Assembly (NCBI GenBank): GCA_021835025.1
Contig: JAKBQY010000014.1
Location: 1 to 64,000 of the forward strand
Reading direction: 5' to 3'
Origin: Thermoplasmata archaeon
Lineage (GTDB): Archaea; Thermoplasmatota; Thermoplasmata; Thermoplasmatales; Thermoplasmataceae
DNA length: 64,000 bases
The position numbers and the translations under genes are program-made. The notes beneath the pieces were generated by a model. The model was not told the DNA's origin and did no database searches. It saw only the letters and a list, made by a program, of their open reading frames with translations. Positions 16,830-27,009 of the stretch are shown here, one piece after another (position 1 is the first letter of the stretch; each line of letters starts with the position of its first letter).

Positions 16830-18755
16830 TCAATTGCCCTTATAATCTGGTTCCCTTTTCTCGAGAAAAGCCTTGATGCCCTCTTTTAGATCATTTCCAG
16901 CATAGAGCATCCCCGTGGACAGCGATTCCTCATCAAAATTCATTGTGGATGTATTGTACATGAGTTTTTTTGCTACATACACAGACGCTGGTGAAATCTT
17001 TCTTGACAATTTATCTGCCAATTTGAATGTTTCATCATCTATATTTTCTTCAAAAATCCTTGTAACTATCCCATATTCATATGCTTTCTGTCCATTTATG
17101 CGTTCAGCAGATAATATTATGTCCATGGCCCTTGACAAACCAATGAGGTTTGGCAATCTCTGTGACCCACCGTAGCCGGGAATCAAACCCAGTGATGTTT
17201 CAGGAAATCCGATTACTGCGTTTGATGTTGAAACTCTTATATCACATGCCAGTGAAAGTTCAAATCCTCCACCCAGAACATATCCTTTCATTTCAGCTAT
17301 GAATATTTTGTTCATTCTGGTTATGCGGTCAAATACAGATTCCCCTTTTCTGGAGATTTTCATGAATGCATATGCATTGCTTATAAACTGTGATAAATCA
17401 GCACCTGCCGAAAAGTTTTCACCATCCCCGGTGATAACCACGACATGGACGCCGTCATCTTTTTCTATTTTATTCAATACGTCCTCAATGTCATTTATAA
17501 CCTCCAGGCTCATCAAATTGTTCTTTGTATTGCTCAATTTTAGTATTCCAACCTTATTTTTAACCTCGTACTTTATATGGGAGTTTTTTACTTCCTCCTT
17601 TGCTTCAACCTTGGGACTGATTGCCTCCTTTAATTTCCCATTTTTTATTGTGCCAGATGGAGAAAATACGGATATGTTATATTTTTTATAGAGATCATTT
17701 AATGTGTTTAAAACCTCATCATTTGATAATCCCTGGGCCACAGTTATTGGGCCAAATGGCCTGTTAAGCCCCAGTTTTACTCCCGTTTCTATATCTGTTG
17801 GTACTGCCACACCTTGTTCAATAAGTTTTGTTGCCTCATTTATCTCCAAGGAAAATACATCCATTAAGCTTATTTTATCACTTTCACCAGAATCAGGTAT
17901 GATGGCCTTTCCATTTTCCCATTTGTATATACCTTCCCCTGTTTTCATTCCAAGTTTTTTTGATTCTATATATTTATCAAATCCATGGCACTTTCCATAA
18001 TCCTCCGATAATTCCTTTCCATAGTATTTCAGTGAATCAACAACAGTATCCAGGCCAACATAATCGAATAACTGATAGGGCCCCATTGGCAATCCCTGCG
18101 ATTTGAAAAATTTATCTATTTCTTCCGGTTTTGCTATCCTATCATGGAAAGCAGTACATAACAACAGCATTTCAGGTGCAGAGATCCTGTTTACGACAAA
18201 ACCTGCCTCATCCTTTAATATTTTAATGGGTGTTTTTCCAATCTTCTTTGCAAGATCATAAACTTCGTTTACATATTCCATTGATGTTTTATTTCCCTTT
18301 ATAACTTCAACTAGTTTCATCAATATTGGTGGGTTAAAAAAATGCATTCCAAGCAATCTTTCCGGATTTTTAATGGATTCAGCCATTTCTGTTATCCTCA
18401 TATTTGACGTGTTTGATGCAATGATTTTATCGGTATTTTCGGAAATTTCTTTTAATACTTTTATTTTAATATCAAATATCTCTGGAACAACCTCAATTGA
18501 TATATCTGCCTTTTCAACGGCTTCCCTTATATTATTATAAAAGTTTATATGTCCAATGGCTTCTTTTCTGGTTGCTTCGTCTATCCTTTTTGATGATACA
18601 AGTTTATCAAGGCTCATATTAATGCCTGTTTTTGCCCTTTCAATAACATCTGGATAAAAATCCTCAAGATTCACATCGAACCCATTCAGAGCGAAAACTT
18701 CTGCTATTCCATGTCCCATGGTTCCGGCTCCTATAATTGCCACAGTTTTTATCAT
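16830..18755 (-). CDS. 3-hydroxyacyl-CoA dehydrogenase / enoyl-CoA hydratase fusion
   Basis: A 641-residue bifunctional beta-oxidation enzyme. The dehydrogenase comes first (Rossmann AIIGAGTMGHGIAEV at residue 6, MHFFNPP near 135). The hydratase follows from about 385, with NFSAGADL and GGGFELSLACDIR oxyanion-hole regions and SLGLIPGYGG. This order is the reverse of bacterial FadB and is usual for archaeal and Ralstonia-type fusions. It is transcribed divergently from the acyl-CoA ligase-thiolase-dehydrogenase operon, which would complete the fatty-acid oxidation cycle. Confidence 0.93.
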   Translation of the reverse strand: MIKTVAIIGAGTMGHGIAEVFALNGFDVNLEDFYPDVIERAKTGINMSLDKLVSSKRIDEATRKEAIGHINFYNNIREAVEKADISIEVVPEIFDIKIKVLKEISENTDKIIASNTSNMRITEMAESIKNPERLLGMHFFNPPILMKLVEVIKGNKTSMEYVNEVYDLAKKIGKTPIKILKDEAGFVVNRISAPEMLLLCTAFHDRIAKPEEIDKFFKSQGLPMGPYQLFDYVGLDTVVDSLKYYGKELSEDYGKCHGFDKYIESKKLGMKTGEGIYKWENGKAIIPDSGESDKISLMDVFSLEINEATKLIEQGVAVPTDIETGVKLGLNRPFGPITVAQGLSNDEVLNTLNDLYKKYNISVFSPSGTIKNGKLKEAISPKVEAKEEVKNSHIKYEVKNKVGILKLSNTKNNLMSLEVINDIEDVLNKIEKDDGVHVVVITGDGENFSAGADLSQFISNAYAFMKISRKGESVFDRITRMNKIFIAEMKGYVLGGGFELSLACDIRVSTSNAVIGFPETSLGLIPGYGGSQRLPNLIGLSRAMDIILSAERINGQKAYEYGIVTRIFEENIDDETFKLADKLSRKISPASVYVAKKLMYNTSTMNFDEESLSTGMLYAGNDLKEGIKAFLEKREPDYKGN

Positions 18756-18929
18756 ATATCATTATATTTTATATATTTAAATCTCTTTTCATATGGAAAT
18801 TATCCAAACAAATATGACCTGAAAATGTTTATTTTTTATCCTGGACGTGTTTCTTGGTGCTTCACATTAATGATAAAAAGGATAAGGTTGCTTTAATAAG
18901 GTTTATAAGTAAAATATCTATAATATATC

Positions 18930-20510
18930 ATGTCAGAATATCAATTGACCATTAACAACTTACTCGAAAGTGCTGTAAGATCAAACAGAGACCAGGAAAT
19001 TGTTTACCATGACAGTAAAATGACATACGATGAATTTTACCGTAATGTGAAGAATTTTGCTCGAAATCTTATAAAAATAGGTGTTAAGCCCGGAGATAGA
19101 ATTGCAATTATTGATTATGATTCAATAAATTACATGTATTGTTATTACGCAATACCAATGATTGGTGCAACAATGCATATGGTTAATATCCGATATCCAC
19201 CAGAAATACTTTTTTATACAATCCAGAATTCTGAAGATTCTTACATTGTGGTAAATTCGGCTTTTATGCCATTGCTAATGCAATATAAGAACACGTTCAA
19301 TTTTATTAAGGGATTTATTGTTTATAATGAGGGCAAAAAAGAAGAATATAATATGGATAACATTTACTATGCCGATGAATTACTGTCAGATAATGATTCA
19401 GAAATAAAAGAACCGTCCGAAAATGCCATGGCAACATTATTTTATACATCAGGCACGACAGGATTGCCCAAGGGCGTATATTATTCGCATAAACAGCTTG
19501 TGCTGCATGCACTTGGCTCTATATCCTCCTTATCAGATGATCCAATAAATATAAAAAGAACCGATGTAATGATGCCACTTGTTCCCATGTTTCATGTGCA
19601 TGCCTGGGGAATTCCATATTTTTCCATAATGAAGGGGATGAAATATGTGGTTCCTGGAAAATATGACTGGCCAACAGTACTTAAGGAAATGGAGAGGGAA
19701 CATGTTAACAGGTCAGCAATGGTACCATCCATATTATATATGTTAATGTCGGAAAAAAACGGTCCAGAAATTCTTGCAAAAACAAAATTAAAAGCAATAA
19801 TAGGTGGAGCTGCATTGAATTCCGGGCTTGCCGATAGGGCAGAATCGATGGGTATAGAAGTGGTAACAGGCTACGGTATGTCCGAAACTGGACCCTTACT
19901 TACTTTAGCAACATATAGTAATTATATTGACAAAAGCGATGAAAATACAAAAAGATTATACAGAAGAAAAACAGGAATTCCAATATCAATGGTTAACCTC
20001 CGGGTTGTAACTTCTGATATGAACGATGTAAAAAAGGATGATAAGGAAATAGGGGAAATTATCGTTAGATCCCCGTGGTTAACAGAAGGATATATAAAGG
20101 ATAAAGAAAAAACAGAAAAATTATGGAAGAATGGTTGGCTTCACACTGGTGACCTGGCCGTAATGGATAAATACAATTATATAAAAATAGTTGACAGGGA
20201 AAATGATGCAATAAAATCCGGTGGTGAATTTATCCCCTCTTTAATACTGGAGGATTTAATAAGCACTGTACCTGGCATTGGAGAGGTTGCAGTTGTGAAG
20301 AAAAAGGACGAAAAATGGGGGGAAAGGCCTGCCGCTTTTATCAAGGGAAATGTTGATGAAGCCACCATTAGAAAGAAAATGAATGAATATGTGGATACTG
20401 GAAGAATAGCAAAATTCTGGTTGCCTGACATCTATATATTTGTGGATGAATTTGACAAAACTGGAACAGGAAAAATAAATAAAAAAGCATTAAGAGAAAA
20501 AATGGAGTGA
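18930..20510 (+). CDS. Fatty acyl-CoA synthetase (AMP-forming)
   Basis: An acyl-adenylate-forming ligase, 526 residues, that activates a fatty acid with ATP and CoA. The AMP-binding motif FYTSGTTGLPKG lies at about residues 171-182, the YGMSETGP motif near 315, the hinge-region GWLHTGDLAVMD near 400, and the final catalytic lysine in TGTGKINKKALR near 515. The TATA-like TTTATAAG about 25 bases upstream gives a leaderless start. It heads an operon with thiolase and two acyl-CoA dehydrogenases. Chain length preference is not visible. Confidence 0.9.
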   Translation: MSEYQLTINNLLESAVRSNRDQEIVYHDSKMTYDEFYRNVKNFARNLIKIGVKPGDRIAIIDYDSINYMYCYYAIPMIGATMHMVNIRYPPEILFYTIQNSEDSYIVVNSAFMPLLMQYKNTFNFIKGFIVYNEGKKEEYNMDNIYYADELLSDNDSEIKEPSENAMATLFYTSGTTGLPKGVYYSHKQLVLHALGSISSLSDDPINIKRTDVMMPLVPMFHVHAWGIPYFSIMKGMKYVVPGKYDWPTVLKEMEREHVNRSAMVPSILYMLMSEKNGPEILAKTKLKAIIGGAALNSGLADRAESMGIEVVTGYGMSETGPLLTLATYSNYIDKSDENTKRLYRRKTGIPISMVNLRVVTSDMNDVKKDDKEIGEIIVRSPWLTEGYIKDKEKTEKLWKNGWLHTGDLAVMDKYNYIKIVDRENDAIKSGGEFIPSLILEDLISTVPGIGEVAVVKKKDEKWGERPAAFIKGNVDEATIRKKMNEYVDTGRIAKFWLPDIYIFVDEFDKTGTGKINKKALREKME

Positions 20511-20514
20511 TAAA

Positions 20515-21690
20515 ATGGAAGATGCATACTTGGTATATTATAAAAGAGTCCCCTTTTCAAGGGCGAGGCCAAGGGATCCTGAAAAGGATGCCTACAATGA
20601 TGTTAGAATGGATAAACTACTGTCGGAACTCATCAATAAATCATTAAAGGATACTGAAATAAAGCCGGAAGAAATAGGTGACGTTATAACTGGATGTGCG
20701 TTTCAGGCGGGAGAAAACTGGACATATGGCGGAAAGCATTCTGTGCTTTTATCCAATTTGCCATATACCGTTCCTGCAATGTCCATGGATAGGGCATGTT
20801 CATCGTCCTTAAATGCCACAGGCATAGCTGCAATGGAAATTATGCTTGAAAAATCTGATATTGTTCTTGCAGGAGGGATGGAACATATGACACATGTTCC
20901 TCTTGGCATAGATAATCCATATATACGGCCAAACATGGAGTTAATGGTAAACCCAAAATACGCAAAATACAATATGAATGTTTCATACAATATGGGTTTG
21001 ACAGCAGAAAAACTTGCTTCATTAAAACACATAGGCAGGGAAGAAATGGATGAATATTCCTATAACTCACATATAAGGGCTGGAAAGGCATATGATGACG
21101 GTTTTATGAAGGATGAGATTTTGCCGGTAACAATAAACGGCAAAACAATTGATAGAGATCTTGGAATAAGAAAGGATGTTTCCCTTCAACAGATGCAGGA
21201 TTTAAGGCCCGTTTTCAATGAGAATGGAATAATTACAGCTGGAAATTCATCCTCATTGAATGACGGAGCATCCCTGGTAATGTTAATGTCCGGAAAGAAA
21301 GTGAAGGAATACGGATTAAAACCTGCCGCAAAGGTAATTGATTTTGCATCAGCCGGTGTAGATCCGACCATTATGGGTGAAGGACCTGTTCCCGCAACTG
21401 AAAAGGTCTTAAAAAGAAATAAATTGAGCCCTGATGAGATAGATTACTGGGAAATAAATGAGGCGTTCGCTGTTGTTGTTCTGAATGCTGTTAAGGCATT
21501 TAACCTGGATTTAAATAGGGTGAATATACATGGAGGTGGAATATCAATAGGCCATCCTCTTGGTGCTACAGGAGCAAGACTTGCAGGTACACTCGGAAGA
21601 ACACTTAACGATAAAAAGAAAGATTTGGGAATAGCAACACTGTGTGTCGGCGGGGGACAGGGATATTCCATGCTGCTGGAGCGTGTTTAA
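20515..21690 (+). CDS. Acetyl-CoA acetyltransferase / 3-ketoacyl-CoA thiolase
   Basis: A 391-residue thiolase with the complete catalytic set: Cys95 in MDRACSSSLNA, His347 in GISIGHPLGATGAR, and Cys377 in LCVGGGQGYS. It cleaves 3-ketoacyl-CoA to acetyl-CoA in beta-oxidation, or works in reverse. A Cys residue with GGG after it identifies a true degradative-type thiolase, unlike the short archaeal SCP-x thiolases. It starts four bases after the ligase stop. Confidence 0.92.
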   Translation: MEDAYLVYYKRVPFSRARPRDPEKDAYNDVRMDKLLSELINKSLKDTEIKPEEIGDVITGCAFQAGENWTYGGKHSVLLSNLPYTVPAMSMDRACSSSLNATGIAAMEIMLEKSDIVLAGGMEHMTHVPLGIDNPYIRPNMELMVNPKYAKYNMNVSYNMGLTAEKLASLKHIGREEMDEYSYNSHIRAGKAYDDGFMKDEILPVTINGKTIDRDLGIRKDVSLQQMQDLRPVFNENGIITAGNSSSLNDGASLVMLMSGKKVKEYGLKPAAKVIDFASAGVDPTIMGEGPVPATEKVLKRNKLSPDEIDYWEINEAFAVVVLNAVKAFNLDLNRVNIHGGGISIGHPLGATGARLAGTLGRTLNDKKKDLGIATLCVGGGQGYSMLLERV

Positions 21691-21691
21691 A

Positions 21692-22768
21692 ATGTTTGAT
21701 GAACTGAGTGATTACAGAAAAAAAATAAGAGAATTCGCTTTGAGGGAATTTACGGAAGAAACTTCAGAAAGATACGATAGAAATGAAGAATTTCCATTCG
21801 AAATTGCAAAAAAATCATTGTCTTTGGGAATGGTTGATATGGAGAATCCAGCAAAAATCTTAATAGCAATAGAGGAAATGTGCAGGGTTGATGCAGGATT
21901 GGGAATATCGGCAACATTGCCATATTTTGGTGGAGAGGTTTTATTTTTATTTGGCAATGACAAACAGAAAAAAATCTTAAATGATGTTTACCATGGAAAA
22001 GTAATGTTGAGTTTAGGTATAACTGAACCATCGGGAGGAAGCGATGTTGCAGGATTGAAAACATTTGCCAAAAAATCCGGAAATAAATATATCCTTAATG
22101 GATCTAAAATGTTCATTTCCAATGGCGCAATAGCGGATTATATGGTTGTTCTTGCAAGGACTTCAGAAGAAGAAAAAAGGCACCATGGCCTGAGTACGTT
22201 TTTGGTGAACACAAAGTCAAGGGGATTTAAGGCAACGAAACTCGAGAATAAATTGGGTGTAAGGGCCACAAATACTGCCGAAATAGAATTCAATGATGTT
22301 GAATTGAGTGAAGATGATTTAATTGGTGAAGAGGGCAAGGGCTTTTACTATATAATGACATTTTTCAATATAAGCAGGATCTATGTCGCTGGCCAGGCTT
22401 TGGGCATATCTGAAGGTGCATTTGATAAAATTAAGGGTTACGTAAAAACCAATAATATTACGGATGAGGCAACAATGTTTGAGGTGGCTGATGTTTCAAC
22501 AAGGATTGAAGCTGCAAGGCAGTTAACATACAATGCAGCATCGTATTTATTCAAATATGACCCAAAACCAGAGTTAACGAGCATGGCAAAGGCATATGCC
22601 GGCGAAACAGCGGTATATTCCTCTGAAAAGGCAATGGAGATAACAGGAAAATCCCCTGATGAAAGCATACAGAGGATATTCAGGAATGCAAAAATCATGG
22701 AAATATGGGAAGGAACCAGTGAAGTTGAAAAACTTGTAATATCAAGGCAAATATTGAAGGGTGATTAA
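21692..22768 (+). CDS. Acyl-CoA dehydrogenase (catalytically complete)
   Basis: A 358-residue flavin acyl-CoA dehydrogenase. FAD-binding LGITEPSGGSDVAGLKT and NGSKMFISNG lie near residues 108-145. The catalytic base is Glu340 in IWEGTSEVEKLV, the position used in short/medium-chain enzymes. I chose the ATG at 21692, just after the thiolase stop; a longer in-frame start at 21644 would overlap the thiolase. A second, degenerate homologue follows directly. Confidence 0.92.
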   Translation: MFDELSDYRKKIREFALREFTEETSERYDRNEEFPFEIAKKSLSLGMVDMENPAKILIAIEEMCRVDAGLGISATLPYFGGEVLFLFGNDKQKKILNDVYHGKVMLSLGITEPSGGSDVAGLKTFAKKSGNKYILNGSKMFISNGAIADYMVVLARTSEEEKRHHGLSTFLVNTKSRGFKATKLENKLGVRATNTAEIEFNDVELSEDDLIGEEGKGFYYIMTFFNISRIYVAGQALGISEGAFDKIKGYVKTNNITDEATMFEVADVSTRIEAARQLTYNAASYLFKYDPKPELTSMAKAYAGETAVYSSEKAMEITGKSPDESIQRIFRNAKIMEIWEGTSEVEKLVISRQILKGD

Positions 22769-23743
22769 ATGGAAGATGAATATGAACTTTTAAGGGATAC
22801 AGTAAAGGAATTCTCTGAAAAAAATCTTGATGAAAAAAGGATAGAAACAGGGGGAATTGTGGAAAATATTATTCAAAATATAGCATCTCAGGGATTTCTT
22901 GGTGCCAAAATACCATCAAAATTCGGTGGATCCGAACTTGATGAAAAATCATACAATATAATTCTACGGGAAATATCGAAATATTCACCTTCCGTTGCAA
23001 TGAAAATATTTATTCTAAATTCACTTTATTATCCACTTGTCAAAAATACGGAAATGGAATCAACTCTTTCCGATGCCTCATCAGGAAAAATGAATGTTTC
23101 CGTTGACTTTTTAAATAAAAATAAAATAGAAGGAGAAAAATTCAATGGAACTTTGAATGACATATTAAATGCGGATTCAAATAATATTATAGTTTTTGGA
23201 AAAGGCCCATCATTGGTCAATGGGGGTACTGTCATGGAAAAGGATTTTATGGGATTCAGGGGGCTAAAATTCGGGGATATTAAAATTGAAAGCGAGCTCC
23301 AGCACATTAATACAAAGGTTACCTTGAATGATATTCTTGAAGATTCCTATAATGCAATTTCCTCGATAAATCTTGGCTTAATTTCAGGTGCCCTGGATAA
23401 GGCAATGGAATATTCAACAATAAGGAAAGCCTTTGATTCCCCCCTAAGTTCATATGAACCGGTTGCATTCAATTTATCAAGGATGGTTTCACAGAAGAAT
23501 ATACTGGAAACTATATTGAATAATAATATTGATAGTTACTATGCCCTAAATTTTTCAATGAATATTCTGGTAGAAACAACAAGATATGCTCTTAATGTCC
23601 ATGGTGGCTACGGATATTTCGGTGATTTTGGAGTAGAAAAATTTTACAGGGATGCAATGGTTATGAGATCGATTTTCTATGGAAATTCTGATCTTAAAAA
23701 ATTATCTGGCCATGTTTATGGAAATAAAGTGGGATTTATATAA
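22769..23743 (+). CDS. Acyl-CoA dehydrogenase-like subunit lacking the catalytic Glu
   Basis: A 324-residue relative of the preceding gene, about 34 residues shorter. The C-terminal helical domain is clear (NVHGGYGYFGDFGVEKFYRDAM). The FAD/substrate loops in the middle are not: no xxEPxxGSD motif remains. At the catalytic position the sequence reads IFYGNSD, so the base Glu is replaced by Tyr304. It starts at the base after its partner's stop. The pairing suggests a heteromeric dehydrogenase, as known for actinobacterial steroid FadE pairs; that role is inference. Confidence 0.8.
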   Translation: MEDEYELLRDTVKEFSEKNLDEKRIETGGIVENIIQNIASQGFLGAKIPSKFGGSELDEKSYNIILREISKYSPSVAMKIFILNSLYYPLVKNTEMESTLSDASSGKMNVSVDFLNKNKIEGEKFNGTLNDILNADSNNIIVFGKGPSLVNGGTVMEKDFMGFRGLKFGDIKIESELQHINTKVTLNDILEDSYNAISSINLGLISGALDKAMEYSTIRKAFDSPLSSYEPVAFNLSRMVSQKNILETILNNNIDSYYALNFSMNILVETTRYALNVHGGYGYFGDFGVEKFYRDAMVMRSIFYGNSDLKKLSGHVYGNKVGFI

Positions 23744-23747
23744 ATTT

Positions 23748-24308
23748 TTATTTAAATACTTTCCCTTCAAATGCATAAATTTCAGAATATTTATAACAAT
23801 TTTTTTCCATTCCGGCTTTTAAACATGTTTCCTGTAGAAATTCCATTTTTGAAAAACTATATTCTATAGCTACTTGAGGTAATAAAATCCCTGTTTTGTA
23901 ATCTTTTTTTACATATAACCCGTGTTTTCCTATTTCTATTTTATCCACATCCATGTAATCAATTTTCTGAAGTTCCCCAAGTACTGTTATTTCTATATCA
24001 ATTGAATCGATTTTATTTTCACTCAATGGCCTGAATCTTGGATCTTCAAAAGCCGCACTTATAGCAGAATTTTCAACCGCCTTATATAATGGATATACTG
24101 CAAATGGATATCCTATGCACCCCCTTAATTCACCGCCTTCATTTATTGTAACAAAAGCTCCTGATTTCTTTTTGAGTTTTTCAGGTATTTCTATATCTTG
24201 ATAATTTAAATTAAATTGCTTTTTAATTGAATTTAACGCTATTTTTAAAAGAATTTTTCCATCCTCTTCATCTAGAGAATCCAGAAAATCATCCTTTAAT
24301 GTTTTCAT
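23748..24308 (-). CDS. AMMECR1-domain protein
   Basis: A 186-residue AMMECR1 family protein, universal in archaea and eukaryotes and still of unclear biochemical function. The invariant LRGCIG motif falls near residue 80, followed by AVENSAISAAFEDPRFRPL and the glycine-rich KTGILLPQVAIEY near 145. It converges on the acyl-CoA dehydrogenase pair, with only four bases between stops, and is probably monocistronic. Confidence 0.9.
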   Translation of the reverse strand: MKTLKDDFLDSLDEEDGKILLKIALNSIKKQFNLNYQDIEIPEKLKKKSGAFVTINEGGELRGCIGYPFAVYPLYKAVENSAISAAFEDPRFRPLSENKIDSIDIEITVLGELQKIDYMDVDKIEIGKHGLYVKKDYKTGILLPQVAIEYSFSKMEFLQETCLKAGMEKNCYKYSEIYAFEGKVFK

Positions 24309-24582
24309 AATTTATGAATAACAATAAATATATTTAAACTTTTCAGAATTTGAAGATCTTTTCCAAATTCAAAAGTTGAAATGTTAAGCTATGTTGCATC
24401 TATGTGTGACATTTTCTAAAAACCTCGCAAATTTACCAATTCTTAAATGGTTTGTACATATAAAACCCCTATGTACGGGACCTATTCAATTTTACAACAG
24501 ATCTAACACACTATCTTTATAGACGTTTTAAATAGTTGTGATTAATGTATAAGTTTTTTATATATCTGTTAGATGTATAACA

Positions 24583-25494
24583 ATGATAAAAATATCGGGA
24601 CTAACAAAAAACTACAATAAGGTTCCAGTATTGAAAAATCTTAATCTTGACATAAAAAATGGCGAAATTGTTGGATTTGCGGGTCTGAATGGTGCTGGTA
24701 AGAGCACAACAATAAGGATAGCATCCGGCATTATTTTTCCATCTTCCGGTACAGTTACCGTGGAGGAAAAAGATATTGTTAATGAAAAGGTAGAAGCATC
24801 AAAGTATATTGGCTGGGTACCAGAACTGCCAAACTTTGAGCCAAGGGGAAAATCAATATCTTTATTAAAATATTATGCGGGTTTCTTTGGAATAGGGTCA
24901 AAAGAAGCAGAGCAAAAAGCTGAGAAACTCTTGAAGCAATTTAGTATATGGAATGCAAGAAAAAAACATCTTCAGGATTATTCACAGGGAATGAAAAAAA
25001 GATTTTCAATAGCTGCTGCCATGATTGGCGACCCAAATAATTATCTTTTCGACGAAACATTAAACGGCCTTGACCCGGGAGGTGTTAAAGAAATGAGAGA
25101 TCTTATGTTGTCAATGAAAAAGGATGGGAAGGCTGTATTTTTATCCTCACACATATTATCTGAACTTCAAAATATAGCTGATAGAATTGCAATAATCAAA
25201 AATGGGGAGCTTATTAAAATATTAAAGCATTCAGATATTGACAATCTTGGTGAAACAAGGATTATAGTCGATGTTAAAAATCCGGATGACAAGATCTTTA
25301 ATATATTGAATAAATTTGGAAATGCACATGAATCTAATGGGGATATCTTAATTGAAAAGATTACCTTACCCGTGGATGATATTTATAAAATAAATGAGGA
25401 ACTTGTTAAAGCAGGGTATAAAGTTGCTAATGTTTCCGCTGAAGGTGAAAATCTTGAGGAATACTTTTTGAAACTTGTTGGAGGCTCATTATGA
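24583..25494 (+). CDS. ABC transporter ATP-binding protein
   Basis: A 303-residue ABC ATPase. Walker A is GLNGAGKSTT with Lys40, the signature is DYSQGMKKR near residue 137, and the Walker B and D-loop are YLFDETLNGLDPGG near 158. The C-terminal about 90 residues resemble the accessory domain of CcmA/NatA-type drug or export ATPases. An AT-rich TTTTTTATATA box 25 bases upstream suggests a leaderless start. It overlaps the permease by four bases. Confidence 0.9.
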   Translation: MIKISGLTKNYNKVPVLKNLNLDIKNGEIVGFAGLNGAGKSTTIRIASGIIFPSSGTVTVEEKDIVNEKVEASKYIGWVPELPNFEPRGKSISLLKYYAGFFGIGSKEAEQKAEKLLKQFSIWNARKKHLQDYSQGMKKRFSIAAAMIGDPNNYLFDETLNGLDPGGVKEMRDLMLSMKKDGKAVFLSSHILSELQNIADRIAIIKNGELIKILKHSDIDNLGETRIIVDVKNPDDKIFNILNKFGNAHESNGDILIEKITLPVDDIYKINEELVKAGYKVANVSAEGENLEEYFLKLVGGSL

Positions 25495-26933
25495 AAGGAT
25501 TTTTATATGACCTTAAAAGAAATTTAAGTGGAAGATTCACAATTATAATGATAATACTCATCGTTTTATTGACCCTTGCCGTAGGTTATGGAACGGTTTC
25601 ATCTTCTTCTGCACCTACCCCTCCACAGGAAGTGGCACATGTAATGCCAGCCGTTTTTAAAACGTCAAAAGGATATAATATATCTATATTTGCTGTCAAT
25701 GGATATGGCACACCCGCTCCCGGTTTAAAAGTTATGATTTCATTACAAAATTCAACTCTTAATAAATATCATAATATCACAGTCACCACTGATAAACAAG
25801 GGTTTTATAACACAAGCTACAATAAAACTGGTTACAATCTATATAAATATTATCCAGAATATTTATCAGGAGTAAATACGTCCCGTATAGCTTCAGCATT
25901 TATAATAAAAAATAATACAAACGGAACCTACTATTATTCCTCTTCTATTTGCAGCTATTTTATTAATCATGGAAATGTTTTTTATATGCTGAAGGTGCAC
26001 TCACATACCAGCGATGTAAAATCCAATATCCTGACTTATTTTGTTAATGCAAACCATTCAAAAATACCCAAGGAAAAATTATATTATAATGAAACAGGAA
26101 ACTTTGGCTCATCAGCTGCAATGACCTATGTAGGTACAGTTCAAAATGTACAATATAAAATTTTCAATAATTTACATTTAAATAGGACAGTAAATAATAA
26201 ATTTGTTTCTTTTGGCTTGATGAATTCATCAAACAAAACACAGGTTGTTTTATCTGGGATCTTTTATTCTTCTGTTAAACCTATTTCAATTGTGGGTTTA
26301 GCCCTGGATACGCCGTATATGTTTCTAATCCCATTGTTTGGATTATTTTCTGCATACTTTTATTATGGGAAGGACAAGGCATCAGGTGTACTTGAATCTG
26401 TAATATCAAAACCGGTAACCAAGGGTAATATCTATATATCAAGATTGTTTGGTAGCTCAATAACGTTTATTATAACTATGTTCGCTTCCATAGGCATTGT
26501 TAATCTTCTCATTTATAAATATACAGGAGGATTTCTTCCTTCATACCAGTATTTATTTCTTGTCCTAAGTTATTTTGTTGAGGCGATGGCATTTGCAGGC
26601 CTTATTTATTTAATATCACAGTATGCAAAATCTCCCGGCGTAATTTTGGGATCGGGCATTGCATTATTTTTCATTTTATTGCAAGGAATATGGGACATAA
26701 TAATTATTTTATCCCTCACCTCTCTAAAAGTGGATATTGCAGTAAAAAGTGGTGCGATACTTATGTCCGTACTTGAAATGATTTCACCATCAAATTATCC
26801 TACAATGGTGGTAAATTTTATTAACGGCACACTTCCAAGCGGTATCAGCGCCATTGACATTGTATTAATAGGAGTAATATGGGCAGCTGTCCCTGCAATT
26901 TTGTCGTTTTTCCTTGCAAGGTCAAGGGATTAA
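25491..26933 (+). CDS. ABC-2 type permease with a large external domain
   Basis: A 480-residue membrane subunit for the preceding ATPase. It has one N-terminal membrane helix (about 14-36), about 200 external residues, then six helices from about 265 to the end (ISIVGLALDTPYMFLIPLFG, then RLFGSSITFIITMF and on). The external part holds asparagine-rich strands and a carboxypeptidase-regulatory-like segment (VNGYGTPAPGLKVMI). ABC-2 exporters often move lipids, glycans or drugs; the substrate is unknown. Confidence 0.85.
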   Translation: MKGFLYDLKRNLSGRFTIIMIILIVLLTLAVGYGTVSSSSAPTPPQEVAHVMPAVFKTSKGYNISIFAVNGYGTPAPGLKVMISLQNSTLNKYHNITVTTDKQGFYNTSYNKTGYNLYKYYPEYLSGVNTSRIASAFIIKNNTNGTYYYSSSICSYFINHGNVFYMLKVHSHTSDVKSNILTYFVNANHSKIPKEKLYYNETGNFGSSAAMTYVGTVQNVQYKIFNNLHLNRTVNNKFVSFGLMNSSNKTQVVLSGIFYSSVKPISIVGLALDTPYMFLIPLFGLFSAYFYYGKDKASGVLESVISKPVTKGNIYISRLFGSSITFIITMFASIGIVNLLIYKYTGGFLPSYQYLFLVLSYFVEAMAFAGLIYLISQYAKSPGVILGSGIALFFILLQGIWDIIIILSLTSLKVDIAVKSGAILMSVLEMISPSNYPTMVVNFINGTLPSGISAIDIVLIGVIWAAVPAILSFFLARSRD

Positions 26934-27009
26934 AATTTTATATTTTTTAAAAAATTAAAATAATGGTAAATGGTATGTGTGACACGCATGAGCAGTTTGT
27001 ATAACAGAT

